Of a stretch of 64,000 bases of DNA, positions 51,992-61,337 are shown piece after piece. Under the pieces are notes generated by a model. The model saw only the letters and a list, made by a program, of their open reading frames with translations, had not been told where the DNA came from and did not search any database. The translations under genes and the position numbers were made by a program. Source of the DNA: Marimonas arenosa (GTDB taxonomy: Bacteria; Pseudomonadota; Alphaproteobacteria; Rhodobacterales; Rhodobacteraceae); assembly GCF_030848945.1 (NCBI RefSeq), contig NZ_JANHAX010000001.1, forward strand, positions 1 through 64,000, in the 5' to 3' direction. How positions within the stretch are numbered: the first letter of the stretch is position 1; every line of letters starts with the position of its first letter.

Positions 51992-52050
51992 CATCGTCAG
52001 GCGGGCCGTTCTTTTAGTTTCCTATCCGATGTGAAGTTGCTAAGCCCGCC
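51952..52050 (+). promoter_or_regulatory. Putative cysteine attenuator of cysS
   Basis: Competing stems are visible. GAACGG (51952-51957) can pair with CCGTTC (52006-52011), immediately followed by TTTT. CCG-A-CTGAC (51984-51992) pairs with GTCAG-G-CGG (51996-52004). GGCGGGC (52000-52006) pairs perfectly with GCCCGCC (52044-52050). A ribosome paused on the cysteine codons would block the first two and favour the third. No folding calculation was run. Confidence 0.5.
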
Positions 52051-52076
52051 GCGGAACCGCCGTGCGTGAGGGCCTC

Positions 52077-53537
52077 ATGACCGAGATCAAGCTGTACAAC
52101 ACCAGAACGCGGAAGAAGGAGCTCTTCCGCCCGATCGACCCGTCGAACGTGCGGATGTATGTCTGCGGCCCCACCGTCTATGACCGCGCCCATCTCGGCA
52201 ACGCCCGCCCCGTGGTGGTGTTCGACACGCTGTTTCGCCTGTTGCGCCACGTCTACGGGCCGGATCACGTCACCTATGTGCGTAACTTCACCGACGTCGA
52301 TGACAAGATCAACGCCCGCGCCGCCGAGAGCGGCCGGTCGATCTCCGAGATCACCGTCGAGACGACGCAGTGGTTCCTCGACGACATGGCGGCGCTGGGC
52401 GCTTTGGAGCCCACCCACATGCCGCGCGCGACCGAGTACATTCCACAGATGATCGCGATGATCGAAGATTTGATTGCGGGTGGATTTGCTTATCCCCGTG
52501 AAGGCCACGTCCTGTTTCGGGTGCGCAAATACGCTGATTACGGCAGGCTGTCGGGCCGGTCGGTCGATGACATGATCGCTGGCGCCCGGGTCGAGGTGGC
52601 GCCGTTTAAGGAAGACCCGATGGATTTCGTGCTGTGGAAGCCGTCTTCGGACGACCTGCCGGGCTGGGACAGCCCGTGGGGCCGCGGCCGCCCCGGCTGG
52701 CATATCGAATGCTCGGCGATGAGTTACGAGCTTCTGGGCGAGTCGTTCGACATCCACGGCGGCGGTAACGACCTGATGTTCCCGCACCATGAGAACGAGA
52801 TCGCGCAAAGCTGCTGCGCCCACCCGCAGGGCGATTTCGCCCATGTCTGGATGCATAACGAGATGCTGCAGGTCGAGGGCAAGAAGATGTCGAAGTCGCT
52901 CGGCAACTTCTTCACCGTGCATGACCTGCTGACCGGCCATGACGGCGAACCCCCGGTGCCGGGCGAGGTGATCCGCTTCGTGTTTCTGTCGACCCATTAC
53001 CGCAAGCCGATGGACTGGACTAAGCAAAAGGCGCGTCAGGCAAAGGGAGAGTTGGATTTTTGGGCGACAACACTCTCTACGCTCCCTGAATTGTCCGAGC
53101 TTGAAGCCTCCGATGGAAATCCCGATCCGATCATTGTTGAGGCATTGGCGGACGATCTGAACACGTCTTTGGCAATGACACGCCTAAAGAAAATGGCGCG
53201 CGAAATCGATGATCGTAGAATTTTCGCCGCACTTAGTGTCGATGAGCAGGCAGAAAGACTTCACGCGTTCACTGCCAGCGCAGCGATATTGGGTTTCGAC
53301 GTTGTGGAAATGGCCAAGAAACTTCGAGACCAGCCTTTGGAAAAGGACCTCAAATATTTTGAATTGGCTTTGGTCTTTGAAAGGGCTCAGGCGAAGAAAA
53401 CGAAAAACTTCGAAGAAGTAGATCGTCTCAAAACCGCGCTTCTCGGCGCCGGTGTCGAAGTGCGGATGAGCAAAGAAGGTGTAGAGCTTTTACCGGGACC
53501 CGATTTCGATCCCGCCAAGCTGGAGGCCCTCAAATGA
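52077..53537 (+). CDS. cysS: Cysteinyl-tRNA synthetase
   Basis: A 486-residue class I synthetase charging tRNA-Cys. The zinc/active-site part [19 protein letters not shown] holds the HIGH-equivalent [14 protein letters not shown] and [19 protein letters not shown] supply further zinc ligands, and KMSKS is at about residue 265. The ATG at 52077 follows GAGGG; a GTG five codons earlier is less likely. From about 53030 to the stop the codon usage changes clearly (many AAA, TTG, GAT, AGA, TTA, ATA codons), unlike the 5' part. A proposed cysteine attenuator lies upstream. Confidence 0.96.
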   Translation: MTEIKLYNTRTRKKELFRPIDPSNVRMYVCGPTVYDRAHLGNARPVVVFDTLFRLLRHVYGPDHVTYVRNFTDVDDKINARAAESGRSISEITVETTQWFLDDMAALGALEPTHMPRATEYIPQMIAMIEDLIAGGFAYPREGHVLFRVRKYADYGRLSGRSVDDMIAGARVEVAPFKEDPMDFVLWKPSSDDLPGWDSPWGRGRPGWHIECSAMSYELLGESFDIHGGGNDLMFPHHENEIAQSCCAHPQGDFAHVWMHNEMLQVEGKKMSKSLGNFFTVHDLLTGHDGEPPVPGEVIRFVFLSTHYRKPMDWTKQKARQAKGELDFWATTLSTLPELSELEASDGNPDPIIVEALADDLNTSLAMTRLKKMAREIDDRRIFAALSVDEQAERLHAFTASAAILGFDVVEMAKKLRDQPLEKDLKYFELALVFERAQAKKTKNFEEVDRLKTALLGAGVEVRMSKEGVELLPGPDFDPAKLEALK

Positions 53538-53652
53538 TGCGCCTCATGCAACAGAGGGCAGTGCCCGGCCGCGGGTGGGCGAGAAGCGCCCGCCCGGGGG
53601 GGCGGCCGGGCGCTGCCCGTGACGCAAGCGTCCCGGGCGGAATTGCTCGCAA

Positions 53653-53720
53653 CCCCGTCCCGGACTTGATCCGGGGCCTCTTCCCGACGCAGGAAAAGAG
53701 GCCCCGGGTCAGGCCCGGGG
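53653..53720. repeat. Palindromic intergenic repeat between cysS and cimA
   Basis: GGGGCCTCTT (53673-53682) and AAGAGGCCCC (53696-53705) form the inner stem. The outer parts CCCGGACTTGATCCGGGG and CCCCGGGTCAGGCCCGGGG are palindromic themselves. This CCGGACTTGATCCGGGG type is a repeat widely seen in alphaproteobacterial genomes. A 68-codon open frame across it is a by-product of the repeat. Confidence 0.7.
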
Positions 53721-53736
53721 CGCGAGGGAGCAGGCC

Positions 53737-55353
53737 ATGACCGAACGCCTCTACATCTACGACACCACGCTGCGCGACGGCCAGCAGACCCAGGGTGTGC
53801 AGTTTTCCACCCCGGAAAAGCATGCAATAGCCAAGACCCTCGACGCGCTCGGCGTTGATTACATCGAGGGCGGCTGGCCCGGCGCCAACCCGACCGACAG
53901 CGAGTTCTTCGCCGAGGCCCCCAAGACCCGTGCCACCTTCACCGCCTTCGGCATGACCAAGCGCGCCGGCCGCAGTGCGGAAAACGACGACGTGCTGGCC
54001 GAGGTGATGAACGCGAACACCCCGGCCGTCTGCCTGGTCGGCAAGACCCATGATTTCCATGTCGACACCGCGCTCGGTATCAGCCTCGAGGAAAACCTCG
54101 ACAACATCCGCGCCTCCGTCGCCCACATGGTGGCGCAGGGCCGCGAGGCGCTGTTCGACGCCGAACATTTCTTCGACGGCTACAAGGCCAACGCGCCCTA
54201 TGCGCTGGAATGCGTGCTGGCGGCCTATCACGCCGGCGCCCGCTGGGTGGTGCTCTGCGACACCAACGGCGGCACCCTGCCGTCGGAAATCCACGACATC
54301 ACCCGCGCGGTGATCGAGGCCGGCGTGCCGGGCGATCACGTCGGCATCCACACCCATAACGATACCGAGAACGCCGTCGCCGGTTCCCTGGCCGCCATCG
54401 ACGCCGGCGCGCGGCAGGTGCAGGGCACGCTGAACGGTCTGGGCGAACGCTGCGGTAATGCCAACCTGACCACGCTGATCCCGACGCTGCTCTTGAAAGA
54501 ACCTTATGCCAGCGCCTTCGAGACCGGTATCAGCAAGGACGCGCTGAAATCCCTCACGCTCGCGTCGCGCCAGCTCGACGACATCCTCAATCGCGTGCCG
54601 ATGCGCCAGGCGCCCTATGTCGGCGCCAGCGCCTTCGCCCACAAGGCCGGTCTGCACGCCTCCGCCATCCTGAAGGACCCCACAACCTACGAACATATCG
54701 ACCCCGAAACCGTGGGCAACGCCCGCATCATCCCGATGTCGAACCAGGCCGGGCAATCCAATCTGCGCCGCCGCCTCGCCGATGCGGGGATCGAGGTTGA
54801 CCCGGGCGACCCGGCGCTGGCCCGTATCCTCGAGGAAATCAAGCGGCGCGAAGCCGAAGGCTATACCTATGACAGCGCCCAGGCCAGTTTCGAACTTTTC
54901 GCCCGGCGCGAACTCGGCATCATGCCGGAGTATTTCGAGGTCAAGCGCTACAAGGTCACCGTCGAGCGGCGCAAGAACAAGTATAACCGCATGGTCAGCC
55001 TCTCTGAGGCGGTGGTGGTGGTGAAGGTCGATGGCGAGAAGAAGCTGTCGGTCTCCGAAAGCCTCGACGAAAGCGGCTCCGACCGCGGCCCGGTCAACGC
55101 TCTGTCGAAGGCACTGGGCAAAGACCTGGGCCGCTACCAGGCGGTGATCGACGATATCCAGCTGGTCGACTTCAAGGTCCGCATCACCCAGGGCGGCACC
55201 GAGGCGGTGACCCGCGTCATCATCGACAGCGAAGACGGGCAGGGCCGGCGCTGGTCAACCGTAGGGGTCAGCCCCAACATTGTCGACGCCAGCTTCGACG
55301 CCTTGCTGGATGCGATCAACTGGAAGCTGCTGCACGAGGGCGTGGCAGCGTGA
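53737..55353 (+). CDS. cimA: Citramalate synthase (CimA-type)
   Basis: A 538-residue enzyme of the isopropylmalate/homocitrate synthase family joining pyruvate and acetyl-CoA to citramalate, the first step of a threonine-independent route to isoleucine. The TIM barrel starts YIYDTTLRDGQQTQGVQFS (metal Asp, catalytic Arg) and continues with GIHTHNDTENAVAGSLAAIDAGARQVQGT. The C-terminal LeuA-type regulatory domain (from about 400) suggests feedback by isoleucine. The length and the early WPGANPTD motif suit the CimA group rather than LeuA. It overlaps the methyltransferase gene by 4 bases. Confidence 0.9.
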   Translation: MTERLYIYDTTLRDGQQTQGVQFSTPEKHAIAKTLDALGVDYIEGGWPGANPTDSEFFAEAPKTRATFTAFGMTKRAGRSAENDDVLAEVMNANTPAVCLVGKTHDFHVDTALGISLEENLDNIRASVAHMVAQGREALFDAEHFFDGYKANAPYALECVLAAYHAGARWVVLCDTNGGTLPSEIHDITRAVIEAGVPGDHVGIHTHNDTENAVAGSLAAIDAGARQVQGTLNGLGERCGNANLTTLIPTLLLKEPYASAFETGISKDALKSLTLASRQLDDILNRVPMRQAPYVGASAFAHKAGLHASAILKDPTTYEHIDPETVGNARIIPMSNQAGQSNLRRRLADAGIEVDPGDPALARILEEIKRREAEGYTYDSAQASFELFARRELGIMPEYFEVKRYKVTVERRKNKYNRMVSLSEAVVVVKVDGEKKLSVSESLDESGSDRGPVNALSKALGKDLGRYQAVIDDIQLVDFKVRITQGGTEAVTRVIIDSEDGQGRRWSTVGVSPNIVDASFDALLDAINWKLLHEGVAA

Positions 55354-56066
55354 GTGCGGAGATGGCAGCCTTCTTCCGCCTGCACCGGGGCCTGCCTCGC
55401 GAAGGCCCGGGCTGTGACAGCGACGTGGCCTGGGCGGTGGAACAGGCGGGGCTGCGCGACTTCAAACGCGTACTCGATGCCGGCTCGGGTCCGGGCGGTG
55501 ACGTTGCGGCGCTGCGTGCGGTAGCGCCCGAGGCCGAAATCGTTGCCATCGACAACCACACGCCGTTCATCGACGACCTGAAGACGCGCTTTTCCGATGA
55601 CGCCGGCGTCATCGGCTATGTCGGCGACATGATGGCCGCCCAAGGCCCGTTCGAGCTGATCTGGTGCGCAGGCGCGATCTATTTTGTCGGCGTGACCGAG
55701 GCTCTGGCCGGCTGGCGTGACGCTCTTGCATCCGGCGGGGCGGTAGCGTTTTCGCAGGCCTGCCTGTTCCGCCCCGATCCGCCGGCTGCGGTTGATGCGC
55801 TGTTCGAAGGTTACCCGGTCACAGATGTTGCCGGCATTGCGGCACAGGTGGCGGCTGCCGGCTATGAGCTTCTGGCCGCGCGCCCGGTGTCGGACGCCGC
55901 CTGGGAGGCCTATTATCAGCCGATGGAGGCCCGTATCGCCGCCCTGCGCCCCGGCGCGGACGCGGCCCTCACCCAGGTCCTCGACGAGGCAGACCGCGAG
56001 ATCGCGACGTGGCGGGCCCATGCCCGCGACTTCGGCTACCTGTTGTGCGTGGCGCGCCCGCGATGA
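55350..56066 (+). CDS. Class I SAM-dependent methyltransferase
   Basis: A 238-residue Rossmann-fold methyltransferase. Motif I is VLDAGSGPGGDVAALR, motif II ends in IVAIDNH, and motif post-I/III includes GDMMAAQGPFELIWCAGAIYFV. The acceptor is unknown. The start is the GTG at 55350, overlapping the cimA stop (GTGA). Its 3' end overlaps the next gene by 4 bases, so cimA, this gene and the phytoene-synthase-like gene form one coupled operon. Confidence 0.88.
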   Translation: MSAEMAAFFRLHRGLPREGPGCDSDVAWAVEQAGLRDFKRVLDAGSGPGGDVAALRAVAPEAEIVAIDNHTPFIDDLKTRFSDDAGVIGYVGDMMAAQGPFELIWCAGAIYFVGVTEALAGWRDALASGGAVAFSQACLFRPDPPAAVDALFEGYPVTDVAGIAAQVAAAGYELLAARPVSDAAWEAYYQPMEARIAALRPGADAALTQVLDEADREIATWRAHARDFGYLLCVARPR

Positions 56067-56827
56067 GCGACGATCTGGCGGCTTGCGCGCGCATCGTCGA
56101 GCGCGGCGACCCGGCGCGGTTTCGCGCCGTCATGGCCGCGCCGCGAACCGCGCGAGACAAGCTCTTTCCGCTCTATGCATTCAACGTCGAGGTCGCCCGC
56201 GCGCCCTTTGTGACCACCGAGCCCGGCATCGCCGAGATCCGGCTGCAGTGGTGGATCGACGCGCTCGAGGAGATCGCTTCGGGCGGGGTGGTGCGGCGAC
56301 ACGAGGTTGTCGTGCCGTTGGCGCTGGCGCTCGCGCCGAAGCAAGCCCGCGCTCTGCAAGGTCTGGTCGAGGCGCGCGTCCGCGACATCTACAACGCCCC
56401 CTTTGCCGATGCGGCGGCGCTGACGTCCTATCTCGCGGCCACCTCCGGCACCCTGCTCGAATTGGCGGCGGGCCTGCTCGGTCAGGCCGATCCCGGCCCG
56501 GCGCGCGCGGCCGGGCTGGCATTGGGGCTCGCCAACTGGTTTCAGGCCGTGCCGGCGCTGAAAGCCGCCGGCAAACACCCGTTGCCGCAGGAAGAGCCGG
56601 ACGCGTTGGCGGGGCTGGCGGCCGAGGGGCTCGGCGCTCTGGCCCGGGCCCGGCAGCAGCAGATCGTGAGACGGGCGCGGCCGGCCTTCTATACCGTAGC
56701 CGGGGCGCACCGGGTGCTCGCCCGGGCGCAATCCGATCCCTCGCGCGTCCTCGAAGGCCGCCTGGCGCCCGGTCCTCTCGCCGCTAGTGCCGCGCTGATG
56801 CAGGCCGTGCTGCTCAATCGCTGGTAA
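56063..56827 (+). CDS. Squalene/phytoene synthase-like protein (NDUFAF6-like)
   Basis: A 254-residue all-helical protein of the trans-isoprenyl synthase fold. FPLYAFNVEVARAPFVTTEPGIAEIRLQWWIDALEEI aligns with the first conserved region. The Asp-rich DxxxD motifs of true phytoene synthases are incomplete, as in the NDUFAF6 group, whose eukaryotic members assist respiratory complex I assembly. That role here is inferred only. It overlaps the methyltransferase by 4 bases. Confidence 0.75.
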   Translation: MSDDLAACARIVERGDPARFRAVMAAPRTARDKLFPLYAFNVEVARAPFVTTEPGIAEIRLQWWIDALEEIASGGVVRRHEVVVPLALALAPKQARALQGLVEARVRDIYNAPFADAAALTSYLAATSGTLLELAAGLLGQADPGPARAAGLALGLANWFQAVPALKAAGKHPLPQEEPDALAGLAAEGLGALARARQQQIVRRARPAFYTVAGAHRVLARAQSDPSRVLEGRLAPGPLAASAALMQAVLLNRW

Positions 56828-56885
56828 CCGGTCCGCCGGATGCCCGCCGGTGGTGCAAATCCGCTCGGGCAGCGTCAAACTCGGC

Positions 56886-58109
56886 TTATGCGTAGCCATC
56901 GTCGCGGCGGAACCACAACCAGATCAGCGCGCCGCCGGCCAGCATCAGGAACGGGGCCATGGCCAGGTTGACGCTGGCCCAGCCGGCCTGGGCATCGCCG
57001 CCCGAGCAGTTCATCAGCCCGCCCGACGCCAGCGAGGCGAAGGTCACGCCGCCGAACACGATCAGGTCGTTCATTCCCTGGATCCGGCCACGCTCCTCCG
57101 GGCTGTGGGCGCCGGCCAGCATCGTGGTGGCGCCGATGAAGCCGAAGTTCCAGCCGATCCCCAGCAGGATTAGCGCGATGAAGAAATTTTCAAGTTCGAC
57201 TCCCTGCAGCGCGACCGCGCCAGCGCCAGCCAGGATGACGAGCCCCGTCGCCACGATGGTCTTGACGCCGAACCGGGCAATCAGGTGACCGGTGAAGAAG
57301 CTCGGCAGATACATCGCCAGCACGTGGGCCGACACGATATTGGCCGCTGTGCCGGTCTCGAAGCCGCAGCCCACAACCGCCAGCGGCGTCGAGGTCATCA
57401 CCAGGTTCATCAGCGCGTAGGAGACCATGGCGCAGATCACCGCCACGGCGATCAGCGGCGTGGAAATCAGCTCGCGCCGGGTCCGGCCCACCGGCGCGCC
57501 TTCCTCGGGAGCGCGCGGGCGGGGGATGTCGAGGAACAGGAACAGCATCGAGCCCAGCACGTTGGTCACGATCACGGCGAGGTAGGTGCCCATGAACGGG
57601 ATCACCATCGCCTCGGCGGTGAGTTTCACGACCTGAGGCCCGATAATCGCCGCGGCCAGACCGCCGGCCATGACATAGGAAATCGCCTTGGGCCGGAAAT
57701 CGTCGCTTGCCGTGTCGGCTGCGGCGAAACGGTAAAAGCCGTGCGCCGACATATAAACCCCGGTCAGAAACGAGCCGGCCAGGAAGATCGGGAAAGAGGC
57801 GAGATAAAGCCCGTAAGCCCCCACCGCGCCGCCGAGTGCGCCGAAAGAAGCGCCCAGGAAGAACCCGGCCTGACGGCCATATTTCTGCATGATCCCCGCC
57901 ACCGGTGTCGCCGCCAGCATCGAGCCCAGCACGATCAGTGAAATCGGCAGCGTGGCGAAACAGGGGTTCGGTGCAAGGCTTTGGCCTGCCAGCCCGCCGA
58001 TGGTGAAGATCATCGGCATCTGCGCTCCCAGGATGGCCTGGGCCAGCACGAGGATCGTCACGTTGCGCTTGGCGCGGGCGTCGTCAATGGTCAGGGTCGC
58101 GTCAGTCAT
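56886..58109 (-). CDS. MFS transporter
   Basis: A 407-residue major facilitator with about 12 membrane helices. The loop between helices 2 and 3 (GIMQKYGRQAGFFLGASFG) is motif A, and GAHSPEERGRIQGMNDLIVFGGVT is a conserved cytoplasmic region. Cysteines and glycines near VVGCGFETGTA are of unknown significance. The substrate is unknown; some alphaproteobacterial relatives move riboflavin, but I cannot support that here. It lies 43 bases downstream of the cobyrinate synthase gene on the same strand. Confidence 0.88.
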   Translation of the reverse strand: MTDATLTIDDARAKRNVTILVLAQAILGAQMPMIFTIGGLAGQSLAPNPCFATLPISLIVLGSMLAATPVAGIMQKYGRQAGFFLGASFGALGGAVGAYGLYLASFPIFLAGSFLTGVYMSAHGFYRFAAADTASDDFRPKAISYVMAGGLAAAIIGPQVVKLTAEAMVIPFMGTYLAVIVTNVLGSMLFLFLDIPRPRAPEEGAPVGRTRRELISTPLIAVAVICAMVSYALMNLVMTSTPLAVVGCGFETGTAANIVSAHVLAMYLPSFFTGHLIARFGVKTIVATGLVILAGAGAVALQGVELENFFIALILLGIGWNFGFIGATTMLAGAHSPEERGRIQGMNDLIVFGGVTFASLASGGLMNCSGGDAQAGWASVNLAMAPFLMLAGGALIWLWFRRDDGYA

Positions 58110-58152
58110 GGCGTCCGCCTATCCCTTTGCACCGGGGGTGGCAAGCGCGCCC

Positions 58153-59433
58153 TTACGTCTCACCCGCCAGGTCGATCAGATGCGCAAACGACCCCGCGAC
58201 CCTGTCTCGAACCAACCCCATCTCGGGCAGGGCAGCACCCTCGGCGTCGGTCGCGGCGAACAGCGGGGCGGCGTCGCCTTCGGACACCGTCGTCGCATAG
58301 TGGAATTCGTGCCCGGCAAAACGCCCGGAGAACGGCCCGTTCAATGCGGTCAGGTTGCGGTAGCCAAGATGCAGGCGGCGCGTTTCGAACGAAGTTTTCA
58401 AAGGCAGCAGCCCCAGCATTTCATGCCGCTGCCCGCCAGCCTCGATAAGGCTATCTCCCAGAACCATATATCCACCGCATTCACCATATATATCAGATGA
58501 TTGCGCGGCCTTCCTCATGCTTTCAGCAAAGCACGACGACGCTGCCAACCGCCCAGCGTGCAGTTCGGGATAGCCGCCCGGCAGATAGACGAACCCGGCC
58601 TCGGGCACCGGTTCATCGGCCAGGGGCGAGAAGAACCGAATCTCGGCCCCGGCCGCACGCCAGTCGCTGAGCAGATGCGGGTAGGAAAAGGCGAATGCTT
58701 CATCGCGGGCCACCGCGATCACCTGGGCCGGTGGCGGAAACGTCCGGGAGCGGCCGGCAGGCCGGGCGAGCGGCGTCGCCAGCGCCAGCAGCGCCTCGGT
58801 ATCGAGGCTGTCGGCCAGCGCCTGGGCGGCGCAGTCCAGAAACGCCTCGAGATCGCCGCGCTCCTCTGCCTGCACCAGCCCGAGATGGCGTGAAGGCAGG
58901 GTCAGCGCCGGATTTCGATGCAAGGCTGCCAGCACCGGCAGGCCCAGCGGCACCAGCGCCCGGCGCAGCATCGCTTCGTGCCGGGGCGAGCCAACGTTGT
59001 TCAGGATCACGCCGGCGATCCGCACCGCCGGATCGTGCCCGGCAAAGCCTGCGACCAGGGGTGCGGCCGACTGGGCCATATGGCTGGCATTGACCACCAG
59101 CACCACCGGGATCTGCAGCGCGCGCGCCACGTCCGCCGCCGCACCGCGGCCGTCCGGCGGTGCGCCATCGAACAGTCCCATCGCGCCCTCGACGATCAGC
59201 AGCCCGTCGCCCGCGGCCAATGCGCGGATCCGCTCCGGCGTCATCGCCCAGGCATCGAGATTGGGGCAGGGCGCGCCGCAGGCGGCCTCATGAAAGCGCG
59301 GGTCGATGTAATCGGGCCCCGACTTGGCGCCGCGCACCGCGACGCCGCGGTTTTTCAACAGCCGCAACAACGCCAATGTCACCGTGGTCTTGCCCGCGCC
59401 CGATCCCGGCGCGGCAATCAGCAGGCCGCTCAC
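58153..59433 (-). CDS. cobB: Cobyrinate a,c-diamide synthase
   Basis: A 426-residue enzyme that amidates the a and c side chains of (hydrogeno)cobyrinate using glutamine and ATP in B12 synthesis. The N-terminal P-loop domain begins LLIAAPGSGAGKTTVTLAL, and GLLIVEGAMGLFDG is its second motif. The C-terminal class I glutaminase-like domain has YLPGGYPELHAG and a catalytic-type Cys in YGECGGYMVLG. The start is a GTG at 59433, overlapping the cobA stop (GTGA). An AT-rich run encoding that Cys region (near 58470-58495) stands out in base composition. Confidence 0.93.
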   Translation of the reverse strand: MSGLLIAAPGSGAGKTTVTLALLRLLKNRGVAVRGAKSGPDYIDPRFHEAACGAPCPNLDAWAMTPERIRALAAGDGLLIVEGAMGLFDGAPPDGRGAAADVARALQIPVVLVVNASHMAQSAAPLVAGFAGHDPAVRIAGVILNNVGSPRHEAMLRRALVPLGLPVLAALHRNPALTLPSRHLGLVQAEERGDLEAFLDCAAQALADSLDTEALLALATPLARPAGRSRTFPPPAQVIAVARDEAFAFSYPHLLSDWRAAGAEIRFFSPLADEPVPEAGFVYLPGGYPELHAGRLAASSCFAESMRKAAQSSDIYGECGGYMVLGDSLIEAGGQRHEMLGLLPLKTSFETRRLHLGYRNLTALNGPFSGRFAGHEFHYATTVSEGDAAPLFAATDAEGAALPEMGLVRDRVAGSFAHLIDLAGET

Positions 59434-60290
59434 GCCTGTTCGGCGGGCTTGCCCCGGCCCAGCGGGTCGAGATTGCGCGGGGTCTCGCCGCGGGCCAGTG
59501 CCTGCCAGTCCAACACCTGCCGCATCAGAACCGCACGGCCGACGCAGACGATCGCTGGCGGCTCCATGCCGCTGGCCTCGATATCCGCGGCCATTTTGCC
59601 CAGCGTGGTCTCCAGAACCTTCTGATCGGGCGTTGTCGCCTGGCTGACCACCGCCACCGGCTCGTCGGCCGGCTTGCCGCCCGCCATCAACGCATTGGCA
59701 ATCCGGTCGGCATGTTTCATGCCCATGTAGATCACCAGCACCTGCGCCCCCTTGGCCAGCGCATCCCAGTTGAGCGACGCCGGTGTCTCGCCCGACTGAT
59801 CATGCCCGGTGACGAAGGTCACCGCCTGGTTCACGTCACGATGGGTGACCGGCACCCCGGCATAAGCCAGCCCGCCGATGCCGGCGGAGATACCGGGGAT
59901 GATACGGACGTTGACGCCGTGCTGAATGAGAGTCTGCGCCTCTTCGCCACCGCGGCCGAACACGAACGGATCGCCGCCCTTGAGCCGCAGTACCCGCTTG
60001 CCCTCCTTGGCCAGATCGACCAGCCGGAGCGAAATGTCACGCTGCTTGACCGACGGTTTGCCGCCGCGCTTGCCGGCATACATGTGCTCGGCCTGCGGTG
60101 CCCAGTCCAGAATCGTGTCCTCGACCAGCGCGTCATAAACCACCACGTCGGCCTGGCGGAGTGCGTTGAGCGCGTGCAGCGTCAAAAGCCCCGGATCGCC
60201 GGGGCCCGCGCCACACAGCCACACCCAGCCCGGTTCCATAACCGGCCAATCGTGCTTCGGCAGCGGAAGATGCGTCTCTGAATCGCTCAT
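59430..60290 (-). CDS. cobA: Uroporphyrinogen-III C-methyltransferase
   Basis: A 286-residue SAM enzyme adding two methyl groups to uroporphyrinogen III, giving precorrin-2 for corrinoid or sirohaem. [19 protein letters not shown] is the N-terminal signature, with VVYDALVED and [14 protein letters not shown] following. [19 protein letters not shown] and [22 protein letters not shown] are conserved blocks. It lacks the CysG oxidase part, as expected of the CobA type. The ATG at 60290 begins just upstream of a Pro-rich lead. It is the first gene of the cobA-cobB pair. Confidence 0.94.
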   Translation of the reverse strand: MSDSETHLPLPKHDWPVMEPGWVWLCGAGPGDPGLLTLHALNALRQADVVVYDALVEDTILDWAPQAEHMYAGKRGGKPSVKQRDISLRLVDLAKEGKRVLRLKGGDPFVFGRGGEEAQTLIQHGVNVRIIPGISAGIGGLAYAGVPVTHRDVNQAVTFVTGHDQSGETPASLNWDALAKGAQVLVIYMGMKHADRIANALMAGGKPADEPVAVVSQATTPDQKVLETTLGKMAADIEASGMEPPAIVCVGRAVLMRQVLDWQALARGETPRNLDPLGRGKPAEQA

Positions 60291-60523
60291 GGGCCCCTTA
60301 TGCCGCGCTTTTCGCCCCCGTAAAAGAGCGGCAATTCGCCCTTGTCCATGCCGTCCGGTGCCGTCGCACCGGGCACTCTCGGCCGGAAAACGCGCAATTT
60401 CACCGGGCCACGGCACAGTTTCGGCCTTTCATCCCGGGCGCCAAGCCACTAGATAGCTTGACAGCACGTATCTCGGGCCCGGTGCCACAATCTTCGGCGC
60501 CGCTCGATCTAGGGAGAAGACGC

Positions 60524-60742
60524 ATGCTCAACAATATCGGCCTTCCCGGCCTTCTGCTCATCGCCGTCGTGGTGCTGGTGCTTTTCGGCCGTGGCAAGAT
60601 CAGCTCGCTCATGGGCGAGGTCGGCAAAGGCATCACCGCGTTCAAGAAAGGCGTGAACGAAGGCACCAAGGAACTCGAAGACCAGGCAGCCGAGTCGGCC
60701 AAGGACGTGACCCCGGCCGAAGAAGACAAAGACAAGGCCTGA
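60524..60742 (+). CDS. tatA: Twin-arginine translocase subunit TatA
   Basis: A 72-residue TatA/E protein: a short N-terminal membrane helix (about 4-22; [18 protein letters not shown]) ending in the hinge FGRGKIS, then the amphipathic helix [18 protein letters not shown] and an acidic tail. TatA rings form the channel for folded proteins with RR signal peptides. The ATG at 60524 follows AGGGAGAA, and TTGACA at 60458-60463 may be the -35 of the operon. tatB begins 7 bases downstream. Confidence 0.95.
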   Translation: MLNNIGLPGLLLIAVVVLVLFGRGKISSLMGEVGKGITAFKKGVNEGTKELEDQAAESAKDVTPAEEDKDKA

Positions 60743-60749
60743 CGCCGCA

Positions 60750-61337
60750 ATGGATCTTGGCTGGTCCGAGCTCTTGGTCATCGGTGTCGTCGCGCTGATC
60801 GTGGTGGGACCGAAAGACTTGCCGGTTCTGTTCCGCAAGGTGGGGCAGTTCGTGGGCAAGGCCCGTGGTATGGCGCGGGAGTTTTCCCGCGCGATGGAGC
60901 AGGCCGCCGACGAGGCCGGCGTCAAGGACACCGCCAAGTCGCTGAAATCCATCGCCGATCCCAAGCAGATGGGGCTCGATGCGGTCAAGGACGCCACCGA
61001 CAGCTTCAAGACCTGGGATCCCGACAGCCACACCGGCAAGCTCGCCGCCGAGCGCGCCGAAGCAGCCGAGAAGATTCGCGAGGCCGCGGCGAAGAAAGCG
61101 ACCGAACGCAAGGCCGCTGAAGAAGCTGCCCAAGCGGCCGAGGCCGACACACCGGCTGACACGTCGAAACAACCGGCGGCCAAGGCGTCCGTGGCGAAAA
61201 AACCTGCGGCCAGGAAACCCGCTGCCAAGAAGCCTGCCGCGAAAACCAGCGCCAAAAAGGCAACGGCGGCGAAAGCCTCGGCCAAGAAACCGGCGGCGAA
61301 GAAGGCGACCACCAAGAAAAGCGAGTCGAAGGCATGA
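60750..61337 (+). CDS. tatB: Twin-arginine translocase subunit TatB, with Lys/Ala-rich tail
   Basis: A 195-residue TatB: the membrane helix with the conserved Glu in [20 protein letters not shown], followed by [21 protein letters not shown] and a charged helix (40-110). The last 75 or so residues are Lys/Ala/Pro repeats of the AAKKPAAK kind, resembling a histone-H1 tail and strongly basic. TatB forms the substrate receptor with TatC. It overlaps tatC by 4 bases. The tail is unusual when set against the acidic tail of TatC. Confidence 0.93.
   Translation: MDLGWSELLVIGVVALIVVGPKDLPVLFRKVGQFVGKARGMAREFSRAMEQAADEAGVKDTAKSLKSIADPKQMGLDAVKDATDSFKTWDPDSHTGKLAAERAEAAEKIREAAAKKATERKAAEEAAQAAEADTPADTSKQPAAKASVAKKPAARKPAAKKPAAKTSAKKATAAKASAKKPAAKKATTKKSESKA

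Noticed and set aside
53534..53740. A 68-codon frame between cysS and cimA
   Set aside because: It reads through a palindromic intergenic repeat; its residues are those always produced by this repeat type.
53737..55353. 2-isopropylmalate synthase (leuA) as the identity of the cimA gene
   Set aside because: The early WPGANPTD motif, the length and the regulatory domain fit the citramalate synthase group better.
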